This document shows, in pieces, positions 1 through 9,369 of a DNA stretch of 64,000 nt (position 1 is its first letter; each line of letters opens with the position of its first letter). The stretch covers positions 3,273,501 to 3,337,500 of the forward strand of contig NZ_CP038255.1 in assembly GCF_004564135.1 (NCBI RefSeq), in the 5' to 3' direction. The DNA comes from Terasakiella sp. SH-1. Lineage in GTDB: Bacteria; Pseudomonadota; Alphaproteobacteria; Rhodospirillales; Terasakiellaceae. The notes under the pieces are model-generated. The model did not search any database and was not told where the DNA came from. It worked only from the letters and a program-made list of their open reading frames with translations. A program made the position numbers and the translations under genes.

Positions 1-473
1 ACAATTTTGTTAAAAGAGATCGGTGCGTTATCAAGCTTGATACGCTTGTTGCGATCGCCTTCAACAAATTCTTCAACCTTCATGAACAGGTCGGTCCAGA
101 CGGTTTGGAAACAGGCAAAGCCACACCAGACCCGCCCGGCAATGGCCGAAGCCGCAAACAGACCAACAGCGGCCAAAATCAACAGGCCCGTCAGGTAATA
201 AACTTCCTGCGGCCAAATTTCGATCCAGAAGATGTACGCACGGCGCCCCGGTAAATCAAACAGGACGGCCTGATCGGGTACACCCGGCCCACGGTCCCAG
301 CGAACCCAGGCAAAACAGTGATACAACGCCAGAAAAAACCACAACAGACGCGTTTTCCACAAACGAAAAGGGCCTTTGAAAATGCGGGGATGAACTTTGA
401 TACGTTCTGCGTAAAGGGGGCCATCACCATTTTCATTTGGCTTGATGACACCGACTGCTTCAGTTTTCGCCAT
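1..473 (-). CDS. ccoG: CcoG/FixG-like cbb3 oxidase accessory protein (5' part only)
   Basis: N-terminal 157 residues of a membrane-bound iron-sulfur protein of the FixG/RdxA/CcoG family, which acts in copper handling for cbb3-type cytochrome oxidase assembly. The gene runs off the left edge. The start ATG at 473 opens a hydrophilic stretch, then a membrane segment around residues 38-56, a second around 90-110, and a CGFACFQTVW motif that matches the family's CGYxCPQTVW signature but with Phe in place of Pro. It lies downstream of ccoP on the same strand but after a terminator, and has its own FNR-like box, so it is probably a separate transcription unit. Family assignment rests on this motif and the neighbouring oxidase genes. 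Confidence 0.9.
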   Translation of the reverse strand, partial: MAKTEAVGVIKPNENGDGPLYAERIKVHPRIFKGPFRLWKTRLLWFFLALYHCFAWVRWDRGPGVPDQAVLFDLPGRRAYIFWIEIWPQEVYYLTGLLILAAVGLFAASAIAGRVWCGFACFQTVWTDLFMKVEEFVEGDRNKRIKLDNAPISFNKI

Positions 474-540
474 GGCTCTTACTCGATCTCAGGGTCAAAA
501 AAGGTTGTGGTTTTGTATACTTCTTCCCACCGATTAGCAA

Positions 541-554
541 TTGATAACCGTCAA
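541..554 (-). promoter_or_regulatory. FNR/Anr-type box upstream of ccoG
   Basis: The 14 bp TTGATAACCGTCAA fit the FNR consensus TTGAT-N4-ATCAA with one mismatch; on the minus strand they read TTGAC-N4-ATCAA. The centre is about 74 nt upstream of the ccoG start. An identical half-site arrangement lies upstream of ccoN, which fits coordinated low-oxygen control. Binding is inferred, not shown. Confidence 0.65.
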
Positions 555-702
555 TTTCACGAAATAAAGCCACCTGACTCAACTTCCTGAAAGCCATTCT
601 GATCTCATTGCGAACCTATTGGTTTATCGGGCAAAGAAGAATATCAAGATATGCTAACGTAAATCTTTTGTAACTGCGATTTCGCAATTTTACAAACAGG
701 TC

Positions 703-741
703 AAAAAAAACGGCTGTCGGAACATTCCAACAGCCGTTTTT
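703..741 (-). terminator. Rho-independent terminator after ccoP
   Basis: An 11-bp stem (AAAACGGCTGT pairing with ACAGCCGTTTT) is followed on the minus strand by a run of eight T. It lies 26 nt past the ccoP stop and separates the ccoNOQP unit from ccoG. Confidence 0.85.
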
Positions 742-766
742 AATCGGATCAATCAAACGATTGTTC

Positions 767-1621
767 TTACTGACCGCCACCCAAAGAGTGAACGTAGATA
801 GAAACCTGTTTGATTTCTGTATCTGACAGACGACCAACCCAAGCTGGCATTACACCATGCTGTGGTTTATTGATCTGTGCCAGAACGCCTTCACGACCAG
901 CTTTGAAGAGCCAGATGCCGTCGTTCAAACGAGGCGCACCCAGGTCCATCATGCCAGCGCCGTCTTCAGCGTGACAAGAAGCACAGTTCTCTTCATACAA
1001 AGTCTGACCAGCGTCAGAACCACCCTGACCGCCAAGCTTCATTACGTAATCCGCAATTTGCTCAGCATCAGCAGCAGTGATTGTTTCGTCAGCAACCAGT
1101 GCCGGCATGTCAGAAACGCGTTCTTCATCATGACCGGAACGAATGCCGTATTGTACAGTTGTCTGGATCTCTTCCAGCGTACCGCCCCACAGCCAATCAT
1201 CATCAGCCAGAACCGGGAAGTTTTTCGCACCAGAACCCGCAGAACCGTGACATGGCTGACAGTTGTCGGCGAAAATCACGCGACCACCTGCCATAGCGTA
1301 GTTCAACAGTTCAGAGTCTTTAGCAACTTCACCGATCTCTTTCCCTTCAAACTTGGTTGTCCAAGCTTCGCGGGATTTCGCAACAGCTGCCATTTCTTCA
1401 GCATGTGCGAGACGGTTTGTTGTACCGAATGCACCTTTGGCGTAATCGGTCAGTGTCGGCCAGGACGGGTAAACTACCCAGTAGCCGACTGCCCAAATGA
1501 TACAAGCATAAAAAGTCAGCAGCCACCACTTTGGAAGCGGTGTATCCAGCTCTTTAATGCCGTCCCATTCATGGCCTGTGGTATTTGTGCCCGTTACTGG
1601 GTCCTTTTCCACGTTTGCCAT
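767..1621 (-). CDS. ccoP: cbb3-type cytochrome c oxidase subunit III (diheme)
   Basis: The 284-residue CcoP subunit passes electrons from periplasmic cytochrome c to CcoO/CcoN in the inner-membrane cbb3 oxidase. One membrane segment (about residues 33-52) is followed by two periplasmic cytochrome c domains with heme motifs CQPCH (121-125) and CASCH (213-217), plus downstream Met-Pro ligand candidates. I chose ATG 1621 because AAGGAGATTAAG precedes it; an in-frame ATG 18 nt upstream overlaps the end of ccoQ and has no ribosome site. It is the last gene of ccoN-O-Q-P and is followed by a strong terminator. Confidence 0.97.
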   Translation of the reverse strand: MANVEKDPVTGTNTTGHEWDGIKELDTPLPKWWLLTFYACIIWAVGYWVVYPSWPTLTDYAKGAFGTTNRLAHAEEMAAVAKSREAWTTKFEGKEIGEVAKDSELLNYAMAGGRVIFADNCQPCHGSAGSGAKNFPVLADDDWLWGGTLEEIQTTVQYGIRSGHDEERVSDMPALVADETITAADAEQIADYVMKLGGQGGSDAGQTLYEENCASCHAEDGAGMMDLGAPRLNDGIWLFKAGREGVLAQINKPQHGVMPAWVGRLSDTEIKQVSIYVHSLGGGQ

Positions 1622-1631
1622 CTTAATCTCC

Positions 1632-1784
1632 TTAATCATCGTCCTGTAAGGGGATCTGAGAAGCTTCGTCGAACTTCTTCTGATTCTTCGGCCGAAGCGC
1701 GAAGAAAATGATCCCCACGAACAGGAACATCAGCCACACGACCCATAACTGTCGTGCGAGTGAGACTATGTCGTCCAAGCTCAC
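1632..1784 (-). CDS. ccoQ: cbb3-type oxidase subunit CcoQ (small, GTG start)
   Basis: A 50-residue single-span membrane protein between ccoO and ccoP, the usual place for CcoQ. It starts with GTG at 1784, nine bases after the ccoO stop. The translation begins VSLDDIVSLARQLWVVW, continues with a hydrophobic span (about residues 12-30), then ALRPKNQKKFDEA and an acidic tail ending QDDD. The 'FALRPKNQKKFDEA' stretch after the membrane span is typical of CcoQ/FixQ. CcoQ stabilises the assembled complex. The gene is easily missed because of its length and start codon. Confidence 0.9.
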   Translation of the reverse strand: MSLDDIVSLARQLWVVWLMFLFVGIIFFALRPKNQKKFDEASQIPLQDDD

Positions 1785-1793
1785 GCTTGCACC

Positions 1794-2525
1794 CTATCGA
1801 GCCATTTCGCCTTCAGGCTTGTACGTCGTGAAATCCACGAGTGTACCAAGCATCTGAAGATAGGCGACAATTGCATCCAGCTCAGTGATTTTAGACGGAT
1901 CACCGTCGAAATCACCCAGAACGGCTTTCGGATAACGAGCTTGCAGCTCTTCCGTATCGCCTTCACCTTCGTCACCCATTGCCTGAGTGATGAAGTCTTC
2001 TGCAGCTTTCGCGATTTGCTCATCGGTATACGGATCACCCGCAGCACGCAGTGCTTTCAGGTGTGCCCCGGCATCACGGAACGTCAGTTCTTTTTCAGCC
2101 AGGAAACCGTACATCGGCATAACAGACTCAGGCACAACGTCTTGCGGACGAATTAAGTGCGCAACATGCCATGCGTTAGAGTATTTGCCACCGACACGTG
2201 CCAGGTCAGGACCTGTACGCTTAGAGCCCCATTGGAACGGGTGGTCGTACATGGATTCTGCAGCCAGGCTGTAGTGACCGTAACGCTCAACCTCGTCACG
2301 GAACGGACGAATTTGTTGAGAGTGACAAGTATAGCAACCTTCACGGATGTAGATATTACGACCGGCCAACTCCAAAGGAGAGTAAGGACGGATACCGTCT
2401 ACTTTCTCGATTGTTGAATCGATAGTGTAGAGCGGTACGATTTGAACCAGACCACCAACAGAAATGGTGATCACGATAGCGATCGCCAAGAGGATCGTAT
2501 TCTTCTCGAAAATTTCGTGTTTCAT
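1794..2525 (-). CDS. ccoO: cbb3-type cytochrome c oxidase subunit II (monoheme)
   Basis: The 243-residue CcoO subunit is a membrane-anchored monoheme cytochrome c of the cbb3 terminal oxidase. An N-terminal membrane anchor (about residues 10-30) is followed by the heme motif CYTCH at 64-68 in the family's GCYTCHSQ context, and by a C-terminal helical region with candidate Met ligands (VMPMYGF). Length matches the family. It sits 11 nt after ccoN and 9 nt before ccoQ, so the four subunits form one operon. Confidence 0.98.
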   Translation of the reverse strand: MKHEIFEKNTILLAIAIVITISVGGLVQIVPLYTIDSTIEKVDGIRPYSPLELAGRNIYIREGCYTCHSQQIRPFRDEVERYGHYSLAAESMYDHPFQWGSKRTGPDLARVGGKYSNAWHVAHLIRPQDVVPESVMPMYGFLAEKELTFRDAGAHLKALRAAGDPYTDEQIAKAAEDFITQAMGDEGEGDTEELQARYPKAVLGDFDGDPSKITELDAIVAYLQMLGTLVDFTTYKPEGEMAR

Positions 2526-2536
2526 AACGGATCCTC

Positions 2537-4009
2537 TTACTCAGCTGCCGCGCCTTGGGGTGCAGCGAAGTCTTCTTCTGTACGAACGTTGCCACTGATT
2601 GTCTGGATAAAGTTCCAAACCATGATCAGAGCACCAAGTACAAAGAGAACACCACCACATGCACGGATGACATAGTACGGATGCATCGCTTCAACAGACT
2701 CGATGAAGGAGTACTGCAGGAAGCCAAGATCGTCGTATGCACGCCACATCAGACCTTGCATGATACCGGAGATCCACATCGCAGTGATGTAGAGAACGAT
2801 ACCGATCGTTGCAATCCAGAAGTGGTAAGTTACCAGACGCAGAGAGTACAGACGCTCACGGTTCCACAGTTTCGGTACCAGATAGTACAACGCACCGAAG
2901 GAAACGAAAGCAACCCAACCCAACGCACCAGAGTGTACGTGACCGACAGTCCAGTCAGTGTAGTGAGACAGACCGTTAACCGCCTTGATAGACATTGCCG
3001 GACCTTCGAAAGTAGACATACCGTAGAAGGCAACAGCTGCGATCAAGAAACGCAGTACAGGGTCAGTACGCAGTTTGTCCCAAGCACCAGACAATGTCAT
3101 CAGACCGTTGATCATACCACCCCAGGACGGCATCCACAGCATAATGGAGAATGTCATACCCAGCGTTTGAGTCCAATCCGGCAGTGACGTGTAGTGCAAG
3201 TGGTGCGGACCAGCCCAGATATACAAGAATACCAGCGCCCAGAAGTGGATAATCGACAGACGGTAAGAATATACCGGACGATTAGCCTGCTTCGGGATGA
3301 AGTAGTACATCAGACCCAAGAAACCCGCAGTCAGGAAGAAACCTACTGCGTTGTGACCGTACCACCACTGAGTCATCGCATCTTGAACACCGGAAGCCCA
3401 GATGTAGGACTTAACGAAGCTCTCACCACCGAAGAGAATAACCGGCAGTGTGATGTTGTTACCCAGGTGCAGAACTGCAACTGTAATAATAAATGCAAAG
3501 TAGAACCAGTTTGCCACATAAATGTGGGAAACACGGCGGGTCATCAATGTGCCTGTGAAGGCAACCAGATACGCAACCCATACTACTGTAAGAAGAAGGT
3601 CAGCATACCATTCTGGTTCTGCGTACTCTTTGCCCTGGGTAACACCCAAAACATAGCCCAGAGCCGCAATCACGATGAATGCTTGATAACCCCAAAAAAT
3701 GAAATCTGCCAGCAATTTGCCGCCAAAAAGCGGCGCGCGGCAGGTGCGCTGCACAACGTAAAAAGACGTTGCAAACATAATAGAACCACCGAAGGCAAAG
3801 ATTACTGCCGACGTATGGACCGGACGTACACGACCGAAAGTCGTCCATTCCAGACCGAGGTTCAGCGCCGGAAACGCTAATTGAAAAGCGATGAAAGTCC
3901 CGACGATAAAGCCGATTACACCCCAGAAAGTGGCTGCGAGTACAAACTTACGTACGACGTCCTCGTTATAGGCCACTTCGGATGCACTAGCTGTGGTCGC
4001 TTGGTTCAT
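2537..4009 (-). CDS. ccoN: cbb3-type cytochrome c oxidase catalytic subunit I
   Basis: The 490-residue heme-copper catalytic subunit reduces O2 to water with high affinity. About twelve membrane segments are evident. Likely ligands are H65 for low-spin heme, H219 (YGHN) and the H269-H270 pair for CuB, and the GHVHS motif at 356-360 for the hemes. I chose ATG 4009, preceded by AGGAGT at good spacing, over an upstream in-frame ATG at 4075 that adds 22 non-homologous residues. It is the first gene of ccoNOQP; an FNR-like box lies about 195 nt upstream. Confidence 0.98.
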   Translation of the reverse strand: MNQATTASASEVAYNEDVVRKFVLAATFWGVIGFIVGTFIAFQLAFPALNLGLEWTTFGRVRPVHTSAVIFAFGGSIMFATSFYVVQRTCRAPLFGGKLLADFIFWGYQAFIVIAALGYVLGVTQGKEYAEPEWYADLLLTVVWVAYLVAFTGTLMTRRVSHIYVANWFYFAFIITVAVLHLGNNITLPVILFGGESFVKSYIWASGVQDAMTQWWYGHNAVGFFLTAGFLGLMYYFIPKQANRPVYSYRLSIIHFWALVFLYIWAGPHHLHYTSLPDWTQTLGMTFSIMLWMPSWGGMINGLMTLSGAWDKLRTDPVLRFLIAAVAFYGMSTFEGPAMSIKAVNGLSHYTDWTVGHVHSGALGWVAFVSFGALYYLVPKLWNRERLYSLRLVTYHFWIATIGIVLYITAMWISGIMQGLMWRAYDDLGFLQYSFIESVEAMHPYYVIRACGGVLFVLGALIMVWNFIQTISGNVRTEEDFAAPQGAAAE

Positions 4010-4586
4010 GCCGAACTCCTGTTCTTCCCGAAAATCGAACGCATCAAAGCCATAAGCCAAAGATGCTTGAAACACCCCCCAGTGTTTCGACCTTTGTGCA
4101 AATGACCTCTTTGCATTCCGCTTCCAAACCCCATGCTTTCAACAAAAAAACACAAGTTGGAAGGCTTTGAAATATAGCGGCGAATATATGGAGCGCTTTG
4201 ATATAAGTCAAATACAGTTTCCAAGTAACCACCAGTTTAAATTGATTTTAAACTAGGCAGTAATGTAAAAGTTAAATACTCATATTCCCCAACATTATTA
4301 TGTTGATCCATTTCAGAGTCACAAAATCATACTTTAGTTTTGATTCAAAAACTTTAGACCATTATATTTTTTTCAAGAACAAAAGGTATCACCACTTATT
4401 ACTTTAGCTTTACTTTATTCTATTTAAAATAATAATATTTTTATGGGTTTTCGCTTTACATACACAGTTATTATTGAACATAAAATCAACACTATAGCTG
4501 ATCATAAGCCTATTTCTCTTGTTTTTATCTTTGTTTCAGCCCATTCTTAAAAGAGCTTTAACACCATTACTTGTCTGATCCACACA
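4010..4586. other. AT-rich divergent intergenic region, ccoN / ggt
   Basis: This 577-bp gap between divergent genes is much more AT-rich than the flanks. Apart from one FNR-like box at 4198-4211 I see no convincing gene, repeat or RNA. It must hold the promoters of both the oxidase operon and ggt. Confidence 0.6.
4198..4211 (-). promoter_or_regulatory. FNR/Anr-type box upstream of ccoN
   Basis: TTGATATAAGTCAA fits the FNR consensus with one mismatch (minus strand: TTGAC-N4-ATCAA). It has the same half-sites as the box before ccoG. Its centre is about 195 nt from the ccoN start, so a long 5' leader or a distal role is implied. Confidence 0.65.
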
Positions 4587-6353
4587 ATGTCTTTATTGCG
4601 CCTGCCTCGCCCCACTTATTCTCTTATCTTATCAATCGTTTGCCTGTTTCTGCTTAGCGCCTGTGGTTCTGCCCCACAAACAGACCCTTCTGCCAGCCCG
4701 GAAAGTGCGTCCGGGCGCATGGTTAAACCCCTTGTAAAGTCCCAAAAAGCCATGATTGCCGTGGCTAATCCACTGGCGGCTCAAGCAGGGTATAAAATCC
4801 TTCGTGCCGGGGGAACTGCAATAGATGCCGCAATTACAGCGCAAATGGTGTTAAACCTAACAGAACCTCAATCCTCAGGAATCGGTGGGGGTGGCTTTTT
4901 GTTGGTATATGATCCCCAAACAAAAAACATCATCACCTTTGATGGACGTGAAAGCGCTCCTAAAAAAGTCACACCGAATCTGTTTATCAGGCCCGATGGT
5001 AAAAAAATGGGCTTTTTTGAAGCTGCTGTTGGCGGACGCGCTGTGGGAATCCCCGGTTTGTTACACATGCTGGATCAGGCCCATCGTGAATATGGCCGTC
5101 TGGACTGGTCCCTTTTATTTGATGATGCCATTCAACTTGCAGACCAAGGATTCCCGATTTCCCCACGCCTTCACCATCTTTTATCCCAAGACCGTTTCCT
5201 GAAACAGGACCCGACAGCCAAAGCCTATTTTTATGACAAAAAGGGCCATCCCCACCCGGTTGGTCATTCTTTAAAGAATCCAGATTTTCTCAACACACTG
5301 CGTCAAATCCAGATGGGGGGAGCGGCCTCTTTCTATCTGGGGCAAATTGCCGATCAAATTGTCGATAAAGTCCAAAATCATCCCACAAACCCCGGCTTGC
5401 TCAGCCATGATGACATGATGGAATATCGCGCCATTAAACGCGACCCTGTCTGCCTTAATCATGCCCTATATAAAGTGTGTGGCATGGCCCCACCAAGTTC
5501 CGGGGGGATAAGCGTCCTGCAAATTTTGGGGCTGATGGCTCAATATGACCAAAATAACGACCCAAAGCCAACCATTGAGCGCGACCACCTGTTTTTAGAA
5601 GCCTCAAAACTCGCGTTTGCTGATCGCAATCATTTTATTGCAGACCCGGATTTCATCACGGTCCCCACAGAAAAACTGCTCGCCCCCAACTATCTCATCG
5701 GCCGGCAAACCTTGATTTTAGATAACCAAGCCCTGAAAACACCCGTTGAACCCGGTGGCCCACGCCTCTATAGCGCAAACGGTGATGAACATGGCCTGTC
5801 CACCACCCATCTCAGTGTTGTAGATCAGGATGGTATGGTGGTTTCCATGACCACCAGCATTGAAAATGCCTTTGGGTCACGTCAGATGGTTGGCGGCTTC
5901 TTGCTCAATAACCAACTGACCGACTTTTCATTTCTGGCACAAAAAAATGGGCTTAAGGTTGCCAATCGCGTCGAACCCGGTAAACGCCCGCGCAGTTCCA
6001 TGGCTCCAACCATTGTATTGGACCAAAAACAAAACAGCCCTGTTCTCGCCATTGGCTCACCGGGTGGGTCACGCATCATTGGCTATGTCGCCCAAAGCCT
6101 GATCTCAATTCTTGATCATAAAATGCCACTGGATCAGGCCCTTTCCCAAGGCCATATCAGCAACCGTAATGGTAGCACAGAACTGGAAAAAGACACTGAG
6201 GCCACAGAGCTTGCCGATAAACTACGCGCCCTTGGTCATGAGATCAAATTCAAAGATATGACCAGCGGCCTACATGCCATCCAAATTCTCCCAAACGGTA
6301 GCCTCATTGGTGCCGCTGATCCGCGCCGCGAAGGAGTTGTGATGGGGTATTAG
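4587..6353 (+). CDS. ggt: gamma-glutamyltransferase, lipoprotein form
   Basis: A 588-residue gamma-glutamyltranspeptidase that hydrolyses or transfers the gamma-glutamyl group of glutathione; the family self-cleaves into two chains. The N-terminus is a lipoprotein signal with lipobox LLSAC (Cys26), so the enzyme is probably membrane-anchored rather than free in the periplasm. The autoprocessing and catalytic Thr is T406 in STTHLSVVD. Substrate-loop features such as GGGGF (about 100-104) and GSPGGSR near the C-terminus are present. Length is normal. The start ATG has no clear ribosome site. A hairpin terminator follows. It is transcribed away from ccoN and appears monocistronic. Confidence 0.96.
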   Translation: MSLLRLPRPTYSLILSIVCLFLLSACGSAPQTDPSASPESASGRMVKPLVKSQKAMIAVANPLAAQAGYKILRAGGTAIDAAITAQMVLNLTEPQSSGIGGGGFLLVYDPQTKNIITFDGRESAPKKVTPNLFIRPDGKKMGFFEAAVGGRAVGIPGLLHMLDQAHREYGRLDWSLLFDDAIQLADQGFPISPRLHHLLSQDRFLKQDPTAKAYFYDKKGHPHPVGHSLKNPDFLNTLRQIQMGGAASFYLGQIADQIVDKVQNHPTNPGLLSHDDMMEYRAIKRDPVCLNHALYKVCGMAPPSSGGISVLQILGLMAQYDQNNDPKPTIERDHLFLEASKLAFADRNHFIADPDFITVPTEKLLAPNYLIGRQTLILDNQALKTPVEPGGPRLYSANGDEHGLSTTHLSVVDQDGMVVSMTTSIENAFGSRQMVGGFLLNNQLTDFSFLAQKNGLKVANRVEPGKRPRSSMAPTIVLDQKQNSPVLAIGSPGGSRIIGYVAQSLISILDHKMPLDQALSQGHISNRNGSTELEKDTEATELADKLRALGHEIKFKDMTSGLHAIQILPNGSLIGAADPRREGVVMGY

Positions 6354-6366
6354 GGCGTAAACTCAT

Positions 6367-6417
6367 AAAAAGGCCCCCAAATCAGACACCTACGTCCAAC
6401 TTGGGGGCCTTTTTGTG
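6367..6417 (+). terminator. Terminator after ggt
   Basis: Stem AAAGGCCCCCAA pairs with TTGGGGGCCTTT (loop about 18 nt), followed by a T run. The 3' arm is duplicated just downstream (see the 21-bp tandem repeat). Confidence 0.85.
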
Positions 6418-6442
6418 CCCATTGGGGGCCTTTTTGTGCCCA
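6401..6442 (+). repeat. 21-bp tandem duplication of a terminator arm
   Basis: The 21-bp unit beginning TTGGGGGCCTTTTT occurs twice without a gap (6401-6421 and 6422-6442). Both copies can pair with the single 5' arm at about 6369-6380, giving two alternative hairpins. This looks like a slippage or duplication event in the ggt terminator. Confidence 0.9.
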
Positions 6443-6499
6443 TATGCACCCTCATACCCTTCTTATACCCAGACTCATATGAGGGTCATTTCTTCAATT

Positions 6500-7153
6500 T
6501 CAAGCTTTTGTCAGCTTAATAATTTCATCAACACACGCCTGCGCCCCATCCGCAATCTGGGCGATATTGGCATCCAGCATATAACAAGGTGTAGTCACGA
6601 CTTTGGCCGCTGCATCCACCGTAATCTCCCCATGACTGGTCGTGGTATGGGTGCAACCCAGCGTTTCAATCGCCCCAGCTGTCCCTTCATCCTGACCGAT
6701 GGTTACATTGATATCCCCAAACACCTTAGCCAACACGGCCGGGGAAATACACAATGCCCCAATCGGTTTGGCCGCATCCCGTGTCGATTTCAGTGCAGCT
6801 TCCACATCCCCATTGACCTGACAATCCGGGCCATCAAAGGCAAAACTGGACAAATTTTTAGCCGCCCCAAAGCCGCCGGGCAAGATCAGCGCATCGAAAT
6901 CAGACGCTTGATAGTCCGCCAAAGGTTTAATATCCCCACGGGCAATCCGTGAAGATTCCACCAAAACATTGCGGGTTTCATCCATTTCATCGCCCGTCAT
7001 ATGGTTAATGACATGATGCTGGTCCACATCTGGTGCAAAACATTGATAGCTTGCGCCTGCGCGTTGGATTGCCAACAACGTCAAAACAGATTCATGGATT
7101 TCCGCCCCGTCAAAGACACCGCAACCGGACAGAACAACCGCAATTTTCGTCAT
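6500..7153 (-). CDS. elbB: ElbB-like DJ-1/PfpI superfamily protein
   Basis: A 217-residue member of the ElbB group of the DJ-1/PfpI superfamily, historically linked to isoprenoid biosynthesis and related to glyoxalase III-type proteins. The N-terminus VVLSGCGVFDGAEIHE, the ALILPGGFGAAKNL loop (about 88-100) and the nucleophile-elbow motif GALCISPAV with Cys near residue 133 fit the family. GGGAG-type ribosome site AGGGAGATTTTAAA precedes ATG 7153. It appears monocistronic; a REP-like repeat separates it from the upstream region. Its physiological role is not evident from context. Confidence 0.92.
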   Translation of the reverse strand: MTKIAVVLSGCGVFDGAEIHESVLTLLAIQRAGASYQCFAPDVDQHHVINHMTGDEMDETRNVLVESSRIARGDIKPLADYQASDFDALILPGGFGAAKNLSSFAFDGPDCQVNGDVEAALKSTRDAAKPIGALCISPAVLAKVFGDINVTIGQDEGTAGAIETLGCTHTTTSHGEITVDAAAKVVTTPCYMLDANIAQIADGAQACVDEIIKLTKA

Positions 7154-7210
7154 TTTAAAATCTCCCTGATAGATATTTTACAAGGAGTATAATCAGAAAG
7201 AAGACGCGCT

Positions 7211-7278
7211 GTCATTCCCAACTTAACCGGGAATTTCCCAGCCCTTGGAAAAAGATCCCCGCATTCAGCGAGGATGAC
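7211..7278. repeat. REP-like palindromic repeat, copy 1
   Basis: An intergenic element bounded by GTCATTCCC and GGATGAC, with two internal palindromes. Here it is inverted relative to most copies: the GGGAAT half comes first. It lies between the elbB start and the stop of the penicillin-binding protein gene. Confidence 0.8.
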
Positions 7279-7290
7279 AATCTCGTTTTG

Positions 7291-9219
7291 TTAATTGCCA
7301 AAGAGTTTCTCAAAGAACCCCTGAACTTCCTGCACCGCCTTGGGAGCCCTATCACCGGGTAATGGTTTGGGCGGCAAGTTATGGTGTGCAGATTTCATCA
7401 CATCCCCCCACAATTGGGCCGGCAAACCCGCCCCTGTGACCTTTTTCATAGGCTTTTCATTGTCATTGCCCATCCAAACCCCAAGGACAAGATCAGCGCT
7501 ATAGCCCACAAACCAGGCATCACGAAACGCTTGAGATGTTCCGCTTTTCCCCCCAAGGCTGCGGTTAAAGTTGGCCTTTTGCCCTGTGCCTGTCATCATG
7601 ACCTGTTTCATCATTTTATTGATCTCAGCCACATGTTTGGGGGCAACGATTTGTCCAGCCCCCCCGCCTGTGCGTTGATAAAGGACCCGCCCGTTCAAGT
7701 CCTTGATGGTTTCAATGCCAAAGGGAAAAACGCCAAAGCCACCATTGGCAAAGGGACCATAAGCCGCCGTCAGTTCCAGTAAATTCACTTCACTGGACCC
7801 CAATGCGATGGAGGGGTGAGCTTTTAAATCCGATGTAATGCCCAAACGGTGCGCGGTTTCAACAGCCCGGCGCGGACCAACTTTCTGCACAATCTTGGCA
7901 GAAATGGTATTGACCGATTCGGCCATGGCCTGCGCCAACGTAATCTCGCCCAAATATTTGCCAGAATAATTGCGCGGTTTCCACGTTCCAATGGCAAAAG
8001 GCTCATCTGTCATTCGGCTATGCGCTGTCAGCCCTCTTTCCACCCCGGCCAAAAAAACAAAAGGTTTAAAGCTGGAACCAGGCTGACGACGGGCCTGAGT
8101 TGCCCGGTTAAACTGACTACGGGCATAATTGCGCCCGCCCACCATGGCACGCACCGCCCCATCAGGGGCCAAGGCTACAAGGGCTGCTTGTTCCACCTGT
8201 TTTTTCTTGCCATTTTTTGTCAGAATTTGGCGCAGCTTCCGTTCGGCCAATTGCTGCAAGCCCATATCCAGCGTGGTCATAACCGTCATATCCTGATTAA
8301 TCGGCCCCACATAATCACGCACCTGTTCCATAATCCAATCGGCAAAATAGCGCCCGGCCTTATGGGGTTTAGCTGATTTAATCACCCGGTTTTTATGACG
8401 TTTGGCCTGACTGGCCTGTGCCTTGGTCAAATAGCCCGCATTCACCATATTCATTAACACAACAGCCGTGCGTTCTTCGGCCAGTTTCGGGTTTGCACGG
8501 GGGTTATAACGGCTTGGTGCCTTTAAAAGACCGGCAATTAAAGCTGATTCATATAAAGAGAGATGACGCGCTGATTTTGAGAAATATTTCCGTGCAGCAG
8601 CCTCCACCCCATAAGTCCCGGCCCCGAAATAAACCCGGTTGAGATAAAGGGTAAAAATCTGATCTTTGGTAAATTTCTTTTCCAGCCAAAGCGCCAGCAT
8701 CAATTCCTGTACCTTACGCTTGATCGAACGTTCCGGAGATAAAAACAGGTTTTTCGCCACTTGTTGGGTCAAGGTGGACCCCCCCTGTTTTACCCGACCT
8801 GACATCACATTTGTCACCATGGCCCGAGCCAAACCAATAAAATCCACCCCGAAATGACTATAAAAACGGCGATCTTCCGTTGCCATTACAGCCTGAGGCA
8901 AATAATCCGGTAAATCATGAATTTGCACCGCCTCGCCATATAAGTTTCCACTGGTCGCAATAACTTTCCCATCCGCAGAAAGCAGGGTCAGACCGGGGCG
9001 ACGGTCAACCGATGTAGCTTTATCCACATCCGGCAAATCATAGGCATAAAAGGCCAGTATGAATCCCAGCCCCACACAGCCCCAGACCGCCAAAGTCGAC
9101 AGCCACATCATCACCCGTTTAAAACGGATGGGCTCTTTGGTCTTCGCAGAAGCTTTTGCCGATGTTTTTGCAGGCTTCTTTGCCTTTTTTTTAGCAGGTG
9201 TTTTCTTTTTCTGGCTCAT
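7291..9219 (-). CDS. Class A penicillin-binding protein (PBP1A family)
   Basis: A 642-residue bifunctional peptidoglycan synthase. A Lys/Ala-rich cytoplasmic tail (1-30) and one membrane anchor (about 37-58) precede the GT51 glycosyltransferase domain with catalytic Glu115 (ATEDRRFY) and GGSTLTQQ (147-154). The transpeptidase domain has the SxxK nucleophile at S382-K385, SVN at 435-437, and KSG at 558-560 instead of the usual KTG. It builds and cross-links glycan strands at the inner membrane. A penicillin-binding-protein activator (LpoA-like) is encoded elsewhere in this window at 59681. The start has only a weak ribosome site. Confidence 0.96.
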   Translation of the reverse strand: MSQKKKTPAKKKAKKPAKTSAKASAKTKEPIRFKRVMMWLSTLAVWGCVGLGFILAFYAYDLPDVDKATSVDRRPGLTLLSADGKVIATSGNLYGEAVQIHDLPDYLPQAVMATEDRRFYSHFGVDFIGLARAMVTNVMSGRVKQGGSTLTQQVAKNLFLSPERSIKRKVQELMLALWLEKKFTKDQIFTLYLNRVYFGAGTYGVEAAARKYFSKSARHLSLYESALIAGLLKAPSRYNPRANPKLAEERTAVVLMNMVNAGYLTKAQASQAKRHKNRVIKSAKPHKAGRYFADWIMEQVRDYVGPINQDMTVMTTLDMGLQQLAERKLRQILTKNGKKKQVEQAALVALAPDGAVRAMVGGRNYARSQFNRATQARRQPGSSFKPFVFLAGVERGLTAHSRMTDEPFAIGTWKPRNYSGKYLGEITLAQAMAESVNTISAKIVQKVGPRRAVETAHRLGITSDLKAHPSIALGSSEVNLLELTAAYGPFANGGFGVFPFGIETIKDLNGRVLYQRTGGGAGQIVAPKHVAEINKMMKQVMMTGTGQKANFNRSLGGKSGTSQAFRDAWFVGYSADLVLGVWMGNDNEKPMKKVTGAGLPAQLWGDVMKSAHHNLPPKPLPGDRAPKAVQEVQGFFEKLFGN

Positions 9220-9369
9220 GACTGTCTATATGGCGTCAAGAGCGTTAGAAATCTGTTAACTTGCAGACCATATTAACCATTTTTTATTTCTCTTGTGCCA
9301 TGTTTTCAGGGCATAATATCGAAAGATAAATGATTGCAAGACCTTCCACCCTGTTAAAGCAAGAACCCA

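Noticed and set aside
857-1711. A 284-codon frame opposite ccoP, and similar long frames opposite ccoN and addA
   Set aside because: They lie wholly antisense to clear, conserved genes and have no recognisable protein pattern or ribosome site.
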